From Aureobasidium sp. EXF-3400 (Eukaryota; Ascomycota; Dothideomycetes; Dothideales; Saccotheciaceae), in NCBI GenBank assembly GCA_024195585.1, contig SWBL01000091.1, forward strand, positions 89,997 through 153,996: a stretch of 64,000 nucleotides of DNA, given 5' to 3'. The first letter of the stretch is position 1. Each line of letters begins with the position of its first letter. Positions 32,815 to 44,005 of the stretch are shown piece by piece. The translations under genes and the position numbers were made by a program. The notes beneath the pieces are model-generated. The model saw only the letters and a program-made list of their open reading frames with translations. It searched no databases and was not told the DNA's origin.

Positions 32815-34992
32815 TCAATCACTCATATACTCAGTATCGCCTTCTGAGTCATCGTCTCCCAAGGACGCATCATCATGTCCTCCCTCCTCAGCATCTTTAT
32901 CTTCGATATAGTCAGACACCTTCCAGAATGCAGTAGGTCCAGCAGGTCCATGACGGTCAAAGTCCTTGTCGAACCAGTTACCGAGCACGCCTCTGCCTGA
33001 GCGGATGCCGCCGACCTGGATGCCTTCGCTTCGCCAGCGTTCTTCACTGTTTTGTGGAAAGACGTTAGCGTGTTGTTCCTCGGTCATGGTCGTGTATGTA
33101 TTGATGAGAAAGCAGCCTTTGGAAATGCAGAACAAGAGATATGCTGCTGTTGATGTCCTCATCAATGCAAAATCTGTCTTCTCTGCTTGCGAAGAAGACC
33201 AGGCCAGAGCATCTCTCACTTTCACTGCTTGTAACCACGTTCAAAATCCCGAGGAGAACGAGGTCAGCATGCCCGGATAGGGACACTTCTTCTACATGGG
33301 ACTGGAGGTGTGCTCCATTGACAGGCATTCGTCTTTCGCAGTCGGGCAAAAAAGCCTTTCAGCACGCAAGCAGCCGCCCGTAACATTGAACACAATGAAA
33401 TGCCAGACCACAAAACTTGCCGTGATCATGCAAAAGAAGACGTATTCCGGTGCGGGGAATCGAACCCCGACCTCCTCGGTGCCTTGAATGCAATTTGCAG
33501 ACAGTGAAAGCGAGAAATCCTAGCCGTTAGACCACACCGGATGGCATAAAGTGGTACAGCAGTTTTGCGCAAAACAAAGTCAAAACAGAACAACGTACCT
33601 GTGGAATATGGAAAATGTCGTCCAGCGAATTTCACCTTCGGGAGTCTGTCGAACCACACCTACAAATACTTGTCAATGATTGAGAGTTAAGACGGGGCGA
33701 CTTCGGACATACCTCTGATCTGCGAGTTGGCGTTTGCATCCCAGCTTGCATGTAAACTCCAGCTTGTGCCTGTGAACGAAACGACAGGATAATCTTGACC
33801 GTCCTCGGGTCCGGGAGGTTCGATTGCAGATACCCGAAGCTTCAGGCGGATGATCCTGATGGCCTCACGAGTGTTGATGGGGTCCCGAGGCTCATCGTCA
33901 GGTACACTGTGCAAGAAGTTGAAGGCAAACAAGTCGTGGTAGTCCAGGAAGCAGACGACGCGCATCCATTCTCCAGTGATGCCATATGGATCCTGCATGT
34001 CAAGATCGCCTGGTGGACTCAACTCCCGTACGAGCGCTATCGGTTGAGCAGAGACGTAGGAGTAGGGAGAGACACCGTTGAACGGCTTCTCCCATACTGG
34101 TTCAAAGACGTGTGGCGCTCTTCTGTTGAAGAGTCGCATGTTGTATCCCAGGACCACCATTACAGACTCGACTTTCTCCCAGTCGACTTCCTGACTTCCG
34201 TCGCTCTTGAAAGGACCCCACAGACTTTCTTCTGTGTATCGTCGGAGATCGTAAACTATAGCGCGAGCATAGTTGTTGGTTGGAGTCTGGCGAAAGTCGC
34301 CAGCTGAATCTGGATGCCAGAGAACAGAGTATGATGGTGATGGAGAGTTGTCATCGCTATCTTCCTGTACAAGCATTGGTGGGATCTGACAATCGATGGG
34401 GACACCGTAAAGACAGTGGAGTTTTGCGGCAAGCTGGCGTAACTCTGGTGTGGCTGCTGGTTGCTGAGTCAAGTTTCCAGCGTGTTCGAAGAGGGAGGAG
34501 GCAGCGAGGAAGGCGTCTATGTTGTTTTGTGACTTGAAGAGGTCGGCGAGGAATGGAGCATTTTTTGTATTGTTCTTGACGGTCAGGAGTAGTGCGATAA
34601 GAGGAGCGGCCCATGCGAATGCCTCACGCTGGCGTGTGTCAATTTGAGGAGCCCACAAGTCTCATTGTGAAGACTGCTACAGACCTTTGTTTCGAGGTTG
34701 TCACTCTGGAGTAGCTTCTGCAGCGCAACCAGGTTGCGTACTGACGACTCCCAGCAAGGCTCAGCTTCTGCTGGGTGATCCTGACTATCATATCAGTACT
34801 GCATACCAACAATTTCCATTAGTTTCTGCTGACCCATGAGCGCAGGTAGACACTCTTGCATAGTATCCTATTGCCATTCACGAATGAGTTGAAGGCACGG
34901 CATGTCGTACTTAATGCCGCAAGGTCGTGTCCGTCAACCTCACCCAGGATGCCCTGGAGAAGCTCGTGTGAAAGGTCCAGAAGACAGGTCAT
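32815..34992 (-). CDS. F-box protein (5' end unresolved) with a tRNA gene in its last intron
   Basis: Likely substrate adaptor of an SCF ubiquitin ligase. Coding exons supported by phase are 34992-34834, 34780-34685, 34628-33713, 33659-33599 and 33046-32815 (487 residues). The F-box is at the start: LSHELLQGILGEVDGHDLAA, then LSTTCRAFNSFV. The middle is hydrophobic/helical; the end carries GVVRQTPEGEIRWTTFSIFH joined across the last intron to SEERWRSEGIQVGG and GNWFDKDFDRHGPAGPTAFW, which is one continuous conserved block in fungal F-box proteins of this type. The tail is Asp/Glu-rich. No in-frame ATG precedes the F-box, so a small upstream exon is missing. Introns are 53, 56, 53 and 552 nt; the last contains tRNA-Glu on the same strand. 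Confidence 0.82.
33432..33435 (-). terminator. RNA polymerase III terminator of tRNA-Glu
   Basis: A run of four T residues on the minus strand lies about 10 nt after the tRNA 3' end, as expected for Pol III termination. Confidence 0.6.
33446..33541 (-). tRNA. tRNA-Glu(TTC) with 25-nt intron
   Basis: Reading the minus strand, the 7-bp acceptor stem TCCGGTG pairs with CACCGGA. The A box TGGTCTAACGG and B box GGTTCGATTCC are both present. The anticodon arm is TCTCG-CTTTCA-[intron]-C-CGAGG, giving anticodon TTC for glutamate, with the intron at the canonical 37/38 position (about 33504-33480). The T arm GGGG-TTCGATT-CCCC is perfect. Mature length is 71 nt before CCA addition. The gene is nested in the 552-nt last intron of the F-box gene, same strand. 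Confidence 0.93.
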
Positions 34993-35420
34993 CCTGGTTG
35001 CAATGCCTAAGAATGTGATGAGAGGGTGGAGAGGCAGTCAAGATCCGTCACATGGCACCTGAGTCTATCCCGCGGACTCTGTGCCTTCCTGAATATCGTG
35101 ACCGCGGCTCGCCCACCCTAATGTATCCATGCGGGGAAGCGGCCGTGGTCGGAGTTAACGGTTGATCATTGTCCCTTTGCCCGGTTAAACTTGGTTAAAC
35201 GTCATACATCCATTTAGGCTTTCTTCGCTTCTACACCATATACTATCCAACAATGTTTTTTACTACATTCCTAGTCCGGAGCTAGCAAACAGATCAAAGC
35301 AAACAACGAGTCCAGGTGCTCGTTGGTATTGGCCAGGTGCCATTCGCGGTTCCAAGGTCTGGAACCTTGCCTACTCTCGACCCAAGACCCAAGACTTTAA
35401 ATCCATGGTTCAGAACAATA
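34993..35420. other. Region upstream of the F-box gene
   Basis: This stretch should contain the missing first exon and promoter of the F-box gene plus the 3' flank of the fucosidase gene. Candidate ATGs near 35130 and 35210 could not be spliced in phase to the F-box exon. Confidence 0.45.
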
Positions 35421-37829
35421 TCAAGCACGATAATCCACTTTAAAGACCCAGCAGTATTCTTCCGCACTTGTGATATTCTGTGGGACTTGAATCTCCAAAA
35501 TACCAGTTTCTGACTTCTGCCACGTCAAGCTAGTATTGCTCTGGATGCCCACAACAGTGACTACGTCTCCTGGCATGATTGGTATTGGTGCGTCGACAAG
35601 CAATGTCTCGTTGACCGGCTGTTCGAGAGATAGGATGTAAAAAGCATCCCCAGTCTGCGTGAACCGGATATCGCCAGTCGAATCCTCGGGCGTGGTGAAC
35701 CAGTAGGTTGTGTTGAAGATCGCTTCAGCATGAGCGTTGATCCATTTCCCAGCTGCTCGCAGGTTGTCCTGCTCTTCTTGAACAATAGTGCCGTCTGCTT
35801 TTGGTCCAACGTCGAGCAGGAAATTGCCATTCTTCGACACCATGTCGACAAGATCTCGCACAATGGTGCTAGCATTCATGTATGCAGATGGCTCGGTCGC
35901 TCGGTTGTAGCCATAACTGTATGGATCCATGCCTTGGTTGCTTTCCCATTTCTTGGCTTGTACAGTGGAGAACGTCGCATATTCTGGCGTGTCAAAATCT
36001 GCTGTGTGAGCGAGACCGCAACGGGAATTCATTGTGACTTGTCTGTTTTGGGTGCGTGCCTTATTCCACCATGCTGCGGCGAAATCTGCTGTTCCATTTG
36101 CTGCTCCACAATCACACCACATGATATCTGTGGAGTAGTTGTAAGCTAGTATCTCCATCTGAGGGACCATGACATCAGTGATAAAGTCCCTAACAGGAAT
36201 ATGACCTGTATATGGTTCGTCCACTCCCGTATATGGATTTCTAGCTAGCATACCAGGCCAGGAGGTGGAACTGTTGGTAGCCAACTGCGAGAACCCATAT
36301 GGACCAAAATCAGGATTGAACCACTCTGGCAACGAAAAGTATGTTCCTCTTCGTAGAGACGGCTGATACTCCGCCGCTGCACCGAAGAGCTCGCCCAGTA
36401 TATCCCGTTGCGGTCCGTAGTGCAAGGATGATCGATTAGTTGTCAGACCAGTGTCGAAGTTGGCAAATCCATCATGATGCTTTGTAGTAAAGACGAAATA
36501 TTTAGCTCCAGCTTCTGCAAAGAGATCTACCCAAGCTTTCGGATCAAAATTTGAGGCAGTATAGTTGACAAAACTGTCATCGTAGACCCAATCAGGTCCG
36601 AAGGTTCGCAATCTGTAGTCATAGAAGTCTGAAGCATCTGCCTGAGGATGATGTGTCGTATACCACCAGAACCACTCAGCATAGCTCTCATGCGGAGTCG
36701 AATTTCCCCAACCAGGAACAGCGTATGGACCCCAGTGTATGAATATGCCGAACTTGGCACCATCATACCAGTCGGGTGCCTCGTGCTGAGCAAGATTATC
36801 AAGTTCGGAAGTCCATGGTGATAGGCCGAGGTCAACTCTGTCGAACCATTGGCTCTGCTGGAGTGATCTATCGTCCAGCGTAACGGACACTGTACCTATG
36901 AATCGACCCGTGACGCCAACATTGACTCGTTTTTGGTCTCCGGGACAGAGTCTCTTGATATGGCCTGAGGCGACTGTTGTGATATTGCCGCCAGAGAGTG
37001 TGATCACAAGTCCTCTGCCTGACACACAATCTGTTCCTGCATTGTTGACCGTAACCTCGACGATCTGAGTATCATTGCCAATCCATTTCTGAGTGGGACG
37101 AATAGCTTGAACAGACACCTCAGCACCTTGCCAAAGCGAGATTGCAAAGACATGCAATCTGCCGGTAGTAGTGTTCGTTGTCTTGGGCAGCGTGATTGAG
37201 GTCAATTGCTTGTCATTAGACAGAGCGTAGCTATATTCATAGATGTGCGTGGTGTTGAAGTTCGTGCCGTTCGCCGTGTATCTATAGGGGAGGATGATCT
37301 CTCCACGATTGATGGTTAGAAAAGCAAACCATGGCTCACTTCGCAATTCTGATGTCGAGGTGGTGTTGTCTTTGTGGGTAAAGACTAAATCACCAGAAAC
37401 GGTCTCGAGCTCGACATCCGATGCCACAAGTATGGAGGCTGAAAAGTATTTTCCATCGGGTACTTTGATGGTTTGGCCGGTACAGAGCACATTATCTGGT
37501 TTTTGTCTCCCAGTATAGCCAGGAAAGTTATAGGTAATCCCACTCTGTGTAGAAACGTAGGAGCCATTGTGACCAACTGTAGGCGCAGGGTATGATTGGT
37601 TCAGAGGGTCAAACGCTGCCTCTCCTGCATAAGTGGAAAAGGCCTTATTGTTGAAGTAGGATGTAAGATCGAGCGGTACAGACTATGCAACCTGTCAGTG
37701 CCATGGAGAGTGTGTCGAGTCGACAATGATTCCAACCTTTGACACAAGCCTGGGAGGCTTTGAAGCAGCTGCAAGAATAGTTACGGCACAAGAGGTCAAG
37801 GCTATGCACCATGTCTTCACGTGACCCAT
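35421..37829 (-). CDS. Secreted alpha-L-fucosidase, GH29
   Basis: An extracellular retaining hydrolase releasing L-fucose. Exon 1 37829-37737 encodes a signal peptide (MGHVKTWCIALTSCAVTILA followed by ASK) and exon 2 37682-35421 the rest, 784 residues in all; the 54-nt intron joins in phase. The N-terminal ~270 residues form an extra, mostly beta-type region. The GH29 barrel starts at WYDGAKFGIFIHWGPYAVPG, followed by YFVFTTKHHDGF and TDIMWCDCG, where Asp555 is the expected nucleophile, then a small C-terminal beta domain. Many N-glycosylation sequons support secretion. It diverges from another secreted TIM-barrel protein, suggesting joint use on fucosylated plant or algal polysaccharides (inference). 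Confidence 0.93.
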
Positions 37830-38677
37830 TTTTGAAATCGCTTTCTAATTGTTGATACCGTTCATCGAATGCAGACGATATTACTCGGCTTCTTCTAGTC
37901 CATCCAGCCATGTTGCTTATCTTTCGAGATCAAGATATGGACCCTTGACTGATACATCGTGTCCCAGCCTAGCCCTCATATCGGTGGCACAGTAGCATCG
38001 GCAGTATGGGTTGAGTGGGAGACCGAACCTTCTACTACCCTGCCCGAGTCACCGTATCCTCACTCGGTCGTATGTGAACAATGATCGGCGTAGCGATAGG
38101 CCAGCGGGAAGCATACTCGCATAATTTTCCGGCCGGCAAATATAGACGACAGGCCGAAGAAAGCAGACCAGCTATCGTCAAAAGCGCGCGATATACCGCA
38201 TTGATATCCTTCTCATCAAAGCAACGATCGGTCGCACAAGAAATCGAATTGCATATGGGTGCACCTGTGGTTGGGGGTTGGAGAAAGAGCGGTTGCCCGC
38301 GCGTCATCGTGCACGACCGAGCGCAATCTTCTTGGAGGGGGGCTGTCTTCGTGTTTCTCCTTCTGCCAACAACCTTATCTCACTTCGCACTTCTGCTAGT
38401 TGGCTTATCACGAGCTTTCAAGGTTCTGCATGAAGGATATCACTTGCAAGAGCGATGTGACATTGATATGAATTGTAACCTTGCTCCAGTGATCTTCGGA
38501 GGGGAACGTCGTGCGGAGTTGCAATGCAGTGTGAACCTGGCAGGGTTGTACTCCTAGCTGTCGCGCCTGCCTCACAAGATAAAGCATGTTTGCCAGGTAG
38601 GTCAGTTAAGTTCTTTCAACATTGTCAAGGAAAGCCGTCTTCTCTTGGTCACTTGACATCGGTGGAAAGTACAGAAA
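37830..38677. other. Divergent intergenic region between two secreted glycosidase-like genes
   Basis: The 848 bp separate two start codons pointing away from each other and should contain a shared or back-to-back regulatory region. A 158-codon plus-strand frame (38081-38557) crosses it but shows no protein signature and was not called. Confidence 0.55.
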
Positions 38678-40450
38678 ATGTTATTTGGACTTCTTGCTCC
38701 TGCCATGGCTGCAATATTGCCCTTAGTGAATGGGCAATTCAACAACCCACCTGGCGTTGATATATGGTGCGGCAAGGCGTATCGCGACACGTACGCCATC
38801 GGGATCCGTCGAACAATATCGTGAGAGTGAATTGCTTACAAAAACAGAAATGCGTCTTTCAATCCAGGTGGCTGGTTCGAGGAACCAACAAAGTCTGACA
38901 CACCACTGGTGGATTTCAAAGTCAGACCTAGAATGAGCTTGTATCTAGAAGACGATATGACCTCGACTCTCATCGTCGACGCACCAATTTCTTGGTATGT
39001 CGGCCATGCTCTGCCAGACAACGCCTCGATACCGTCACATCATAGCTCGGCGATTTCGCTTGAGATCAAGACTGGGAACACCTCACTAAGCTTGCACAAG
39101 ACGTCGATTCATCTCGGATCCTCGAATAATGAGATACCTTTTGATATGTCCTCTCTGGCTGCCACATCTGAGCCACATAACATTACGGTCCTCGGTATTC
39201 TCGACGGACATGGAAACAAAACATTCACTGCTACGACTCAAGTCACTAAGCTTCCTCTTCGCTCCGACAACGGCACAGCCACACGACTCGATAATCTTTA
39301 CGGCGGTCTCTTGGTTCGAAAAGGACAATCGAAAGAATGGACAGCGCTGTTCCCTTACACCTACTATGTCCAATGGAGCCTGTACTGGTACGCCAATCTT
39401 TCAACCTTGGATGAGTTCGCAGCAATGGGTTATAATGTCATCCATGTTGTACCTACTGGTGATCTCGGCGATACACCCTTCCCTTGGGATAAGTTCCAAC
39501 CTTACCTTGACCGAGCCGATGAACTGGGCCTGTATTTCATGTACGATGTCCGCTGGGATTACACTAATTTGACCACAATGGTCGACCAAATCGATCATCT
39601 CCACAACCATCCCTCTATGCTACTTTGGTATACAGCCGATGAACCAGATGGAAAGTCTGTGCCTGTCAACTCGACACTCATCGCCTACGACACCATCAAA
39701 GCAATCGACCCATACCATCCGGTATCTCTAGTCTTGAACTGTCGAAACTTCTACTACGCCAATTACGCAGCAGGTGCAGAGATCGTAATGGAAGACGTCT
39801 ATTCCATTAGTACGAACACCTCGTATTCCACTGTCTACAACACCCCCTGCAACGCAACCTACGGCTGCTGCGGCTGTGACGATTGTGAAGGCAGTCTCAC
39901 AGACATATCTACCCGTCTAGACGAATTCGCACACAAAGACACCATCCTAGGTTGGCAGAAAATCCACTGGGCAGCCCCTCAAGCATTTGGAAACGAAACC
40001 TTCTGGACTAGATACCCTACTGCCGCTGAAGAGGTAGTGATGAATATGTTGAGTATCAATCACGCGGCTAAAGGCATCGTTATGTGGGATTTCCCTACCA
40101 AAGCTGATATTTTGGACGTAACCAACAAACTAGCTGCTGTGTTGACCAAGCAACCGGTAGCAAGTTTCTTAGTTGGTGCGCCTTTGACACAGAAGTTGAA
40201 GGTCGCTGGTGCAGAAAATATTGATGCTGCTGTTTGGGTCAAAGACGACGAGATCCTTGTGTCTATCGTTAATCTCGATTACAACAACACGATCTCCAAT
40301 GTCACAGTCTCATTGCCAGAAGGTATCGAAGCTGGAGGAAATTTGACAAACCTCTGGGGTGATGGTTCCTGGTCTCTTCGACACGATAAGCTGTATACAA
40401 GCTCGGTGAAGGGCTTGGAAGTTTCATTGCTGCTGCTCAAGCGCATGTGA
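38678..40450 (+). CDS. Secreted TIM-barrel glycoside-hydrolase-like protein
   Basis: Exons 38678-38790 and 38848-40450 join in phase (571 residues). The first exon supplies a signal peptide (MLFGLLAPAMAAILPLVNG) and the block VDIWCGKAYRDT that continues across the intron into NASFNPGGWFEEP. A beta-sandwich-like part up to about residue 190 precedes a barrel with YWYANLSTLDEFAAMGYN, YFMYDVRWDY and LLWYTADEPDG; Glu303 in DEP is placed like the acid/base of clan GH-A enzymes. A Cys-rich loop (CCGCDDC) lies near residue 387. A C-terminal beta domain ends the protein. Many N-glycosylation sites are present. The exact GH family and substrate are not recognised. Confidence 0.85.
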
Positions 40451-40773
40451 GGCGAATCTTGCCAGCAAGGTCCCACAGTAAGCCACCTATCGAGGCAAAT
40501 GAGCGTAACCGAGAGAGTCTTTGCGGCTATACAATAACACTTAGTCCAGAACACAGCGTTCTTCTTTGTTGTCTTCTTCAACGAATACACAATGCAAAGC
40601 TGCGGAGACAGGTGTGGCACATGGGATATGATTTTGGTCAGGGTTTTCCTGAGCAGTCGACTCTAGCTCCTGCATCAATCTACGATCCATACTCGTTTCT
40701 TCATTGCTATGCACATAGTGCATCTTGACTTACGTTGTACTGCTAGCATTTGACCTGCGTATTTGCTTTCCGT
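40451..40773. other. Convergent intergenic region
   Basis: The 3' flanks of the TIM-barrel gene and the CCA1-Tti2 fusion gene meet in this 323 bp. No feature was recognised. Confidence 0.55.
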
Positions 40774-43716
40774 CTATCTACCCGAGTCCTTCTCATCCCG
40801 ATCCACAAAAACAAACAACCCATCCAACATCTTGTCAACCATCACCAATTCTGCAAGCTCTCTATCAAACTCATCAAGATTTTCGTGTAAAGCATCTCTC
40901 AGCATCTGCACCACAACCCTACACTCCTCTTTGATCTTGTCAAACTCATTCCCAGCAACATTTTCTTCTTGCATTCTAATCCATGGCACCGTTACGCATT
41001 TCAGTACTTCATGCTTGTGGACATGCATCCTGGGCCATGTGTTTAAGATAATGGCTTGCAGTGCTCGAAGGGATGAAAGCAATAAAGGAGGTGATGCAGT
41101 AACAAAAGGATGGGTAAGGATAGAAGAGAGCATGGGCAAGATGAACGGAAGGTGTTTGACAGAGTCTAGACCTAGAGAGGTTAGAATGGCAGTCAAGTTT
41201 GTAGTGGTGGCGGTGGTGATTTTGGCGTGTTCAGGGCAGTAGGTGAAGGTCATCAAGACGCCCTTGCGAATCAAACTGTCTAGCAACTTGATGCGCTGAG
41301 ATTGTGTTCGGGAACTTGAAGTAGTTGAAGGGTTCTCAAAGGCATTGGAGAGTGAGATTAAGGCTGGGTAGGCGACAGCAAGCAGTCGAGCACTTTCGTC
41401 TTCGGGCGTTAAGGTAGGCAGGTAACCCAGACACGGCATCAAGGCCTCCTCAAACACATCACCCAAACCAGTGCGCTTCAGAAGTGTAGGTGGTGTCTTG
41501 TCCAGCAAGAGTTTGAGCAATTCACAACCTTGGGCCTTGTACTCCGTATCGATGTCGTCGAGCATGCTGAGTAACGGTGGCACTATCCCATGCCAATGCT
41601 TCTCCACTAATTCGGTGTTTGCAACGACAATTACCCAGCGAAGCAGATCTAGCGCATAACTATCTCTCCCCTTCCATGTCTTTTCATCTTGGCTCCGCTC
41701 GAACTTCTTGGGTAGGACGGTGGTCTGCACCTTACGCCCTTGACTTGTTACCTGCTGCGTTTGTGTCTTTGCAAACAGCGGGCGGATGGTAAGCTGGAGA
41801 AAAAATGTCATGAGATCTGATGTGAGCTCACCAGGAGTTGGAGATTGGTCTTTGGCAATGCGGACTTCTTCGATGGCTTCGGCAACATCTTTCTTGCCAG
41901 GGTTGCGTAATTGCCAGCGCATCACTACATCAAGGGCATCTTTCATCCATGGACCAGTGGGTACACCGAGAGCCTTTGTCAAGGCTTTGCCGTCGAGAAT
42001 GGGCTTGAGAGCATAGGCGTCGAGGAGGTCCAATTCCTGGACGTACTCGAGGAAGTTTGTGAATGCAGACAGGTGGGCTAAGGACTGTTAGTTTTCAAAG
42101 CCAAATAGATGTTCAAATGGAGACTCACATTTGGCTGCCGAGGGTTCATCGGCGACGTTGACCAGCAGTGCGAAAGCTGTTTGTGATCTCCAGGTAGAAC
42201 CCCAACGACGAATTGCCATTCCCAAGTCTTCACGTGCTGGACGCTTACGGCCATTGGAGTCGCTGACCATCATGGAAATCTCAGAGTGGTTCTTGATTGA
42301 GTTGGTGATGACATTGCACACATTGTTTGTGGCTTTGATACCTTCGCGTGCAACAGTAGTAGCAACAGGTGGTGGTGGCTTCTTGCCTTCGATGGCTGGG
42401 GGTGAGGGAGCGTCCCTGTAGGGTACAATTGCGGACAACAACCAGATCAAATACTTTTCTTCGGCATCGCGGATAAGAATATTGTTGGTCTTGGAAGCCA
42501 GGATCTCTTGTACAAAGTTGATGACAAAACTCCAATTGTCAATATCCGGCGTAAAGACCTTGGTTTGATCTTGAGCAGGGTCAGAGAAGATGGTAAAGTA
42601 GAGAGTGAGCTGATCGATTAGATTCAGAGCCATCAGAGGATCGGGACCTCTCAGCATCTTTTCAAGCTCGACACCGACTCTTTCGCGGCTGATCTTTGCT
42701 TGCAGAGCACTCTTGATCTCAGCATCCTTCATCCACTTGCAAGCTTCGGCTTCGATTACGTAGTTCAATCTGCTGGCGAATCTGATCAATCGTAAGACTC
42801 GCAGAGGGTCGTCCTTGAAGGTCTGGTAAGGCTCGAGAGGAGTGCGAATGATCTTGTTGGCCATGTCGTTGTGACCTTTGCCGGTGAAATCCTCGATCTC
42901 ACGAGTGTTAATGTTGTAGAACATGGCATTGACAGTGGCGTCACGTCTCAGCGCGTCCTCTTCTGGTGTGCCAAACTCCATCTGGGGATTTCTGCTGTCG
43001 TCGCTATAGGTCTCCTTGCGCAGATTGACTAGATCGATATCGAGGCCCAAGATCTTTGTGGTGACAGTCTCCAGATGCTTTGACTTTTCCGGGTTTGCCT
43101 CGATCTTGTGCAGACCTCCGACAATTTTGCTCTTTCCAGACTCGGCCTTCTTGGATTGAGACTCGTTACTAGCCACGCCTTCCAAGCCATACTTTTCGGG
43201 ATTGCCAGGAACCTCGAGGTACTCCTTCAGTCTCAAGCCAAATTGAAAGCCAGTCATTTTGTTAATTGCTACATCGATATCATGACTTTCGACACCAAGG
43301 AGCTTGTCACGAACCCAGCCACCAGTCCATCTTAGGACAAGAGGTTGGTTTGCTAGCTCATCAGGTAGGGGCACTTGGCTTTCCGAAGCATGTCCGGGAG
43401 AATTATCGATGTATTTGGCAACATCAAGAAGTAAAGTACGCAAGTTCTCCTCAACTTCGGTAAGCTCCAAAACGCGAGACTTTGTCGACATGTTGGTAGC
43501 GGTAGTGGTGAAGGTGGAATTAGAGATTATCTTCCGACGCTTGATGTTATTTTGTGATGGCTCAGGCGACAGGCTGGTACGAATCAAAGCAGGAGACATG
43601 CACTTAGTCGAGAAACATGGAAGTGATGATGGTCGGGGTAGACAAGTAGGCCTGGGCCGGGCAAGTTGAGTGCGGAAGATTCGGGTGACCAGAGTGCGCG
43701 AATGGACGATAGACAT
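40774..43716 (-). CDS. CCA-adding tRNA nucleotidyltransferase fused to a Tti2-like HEAT domain
   Basis: Exons 43716-42129 and 42077-40774 join in phase (963 residues) over a 51-nt intron. The first ~600 residues are a class II tRNA nucleotidyltransferase that adds 3'-terminal CCA to tRNAs: TGGWVRD (131-137), the metal-binding DID (146-148), EDALRRDATVNAMFYN, LRVLRLIRFASRL and the SRERVGVELEKML helix; its C-terminal part ends with LDGKALTKALGVPTGPWM and VVMRWQLRNP. Without a stop, the frame continues from about residue 612 into a leucine-rich repeat-helical region resembling Tti2 (TTT complex, PIKK-kinase maturation with Tel2-Tti1). ATGs at 43716 (basic, mitochondrial-like leader), 43599 and 43491 could give different compartments, as known for yeast CCA1. 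A separate start for the Tti2 part at ATG 41811 is an alternative. Confidence 0.85.
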
Positions 43717-44005
43717 GCAGTTTAGGAATCGGAAAATGGGTTCAAGCAGTCTTGTAGCGCATTTCAATCATGTGTCGTTGTTGATTGATGTGTGTCGGTC
43801 ACATGAAAGATGCTGGGACTCATTTTTCGAGCTCGGCAAAGCTTCCGCAAACAGAAGGCGCAAGCGTGAGCACATGGAAACATGACGGATGCTTCGTCCA
43901 CATGCGATGCCATCGCTGTGTTAATCCTTCTTGAGCGCTCTTTCCTTCTATGCACTCCTGCAGCAGCCTGAAGATACCAGGTCACTGTCCGAGTGCCAGC
44001 GACAC

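Noticed and set aside
33065..33349. 94-codon frame inside the long F-box intron as an additional exon
   Set aside because: The flanking exons already join in phase into one conserved block. Including this frame would interrupt it.
38081..38557. 158-codon plus-strand frame in the fucosidase/TIM-barrel intergenic region
   Set aside because: Composition is not protein-like and it lies in a divergent promoter region without motifs or splice support.
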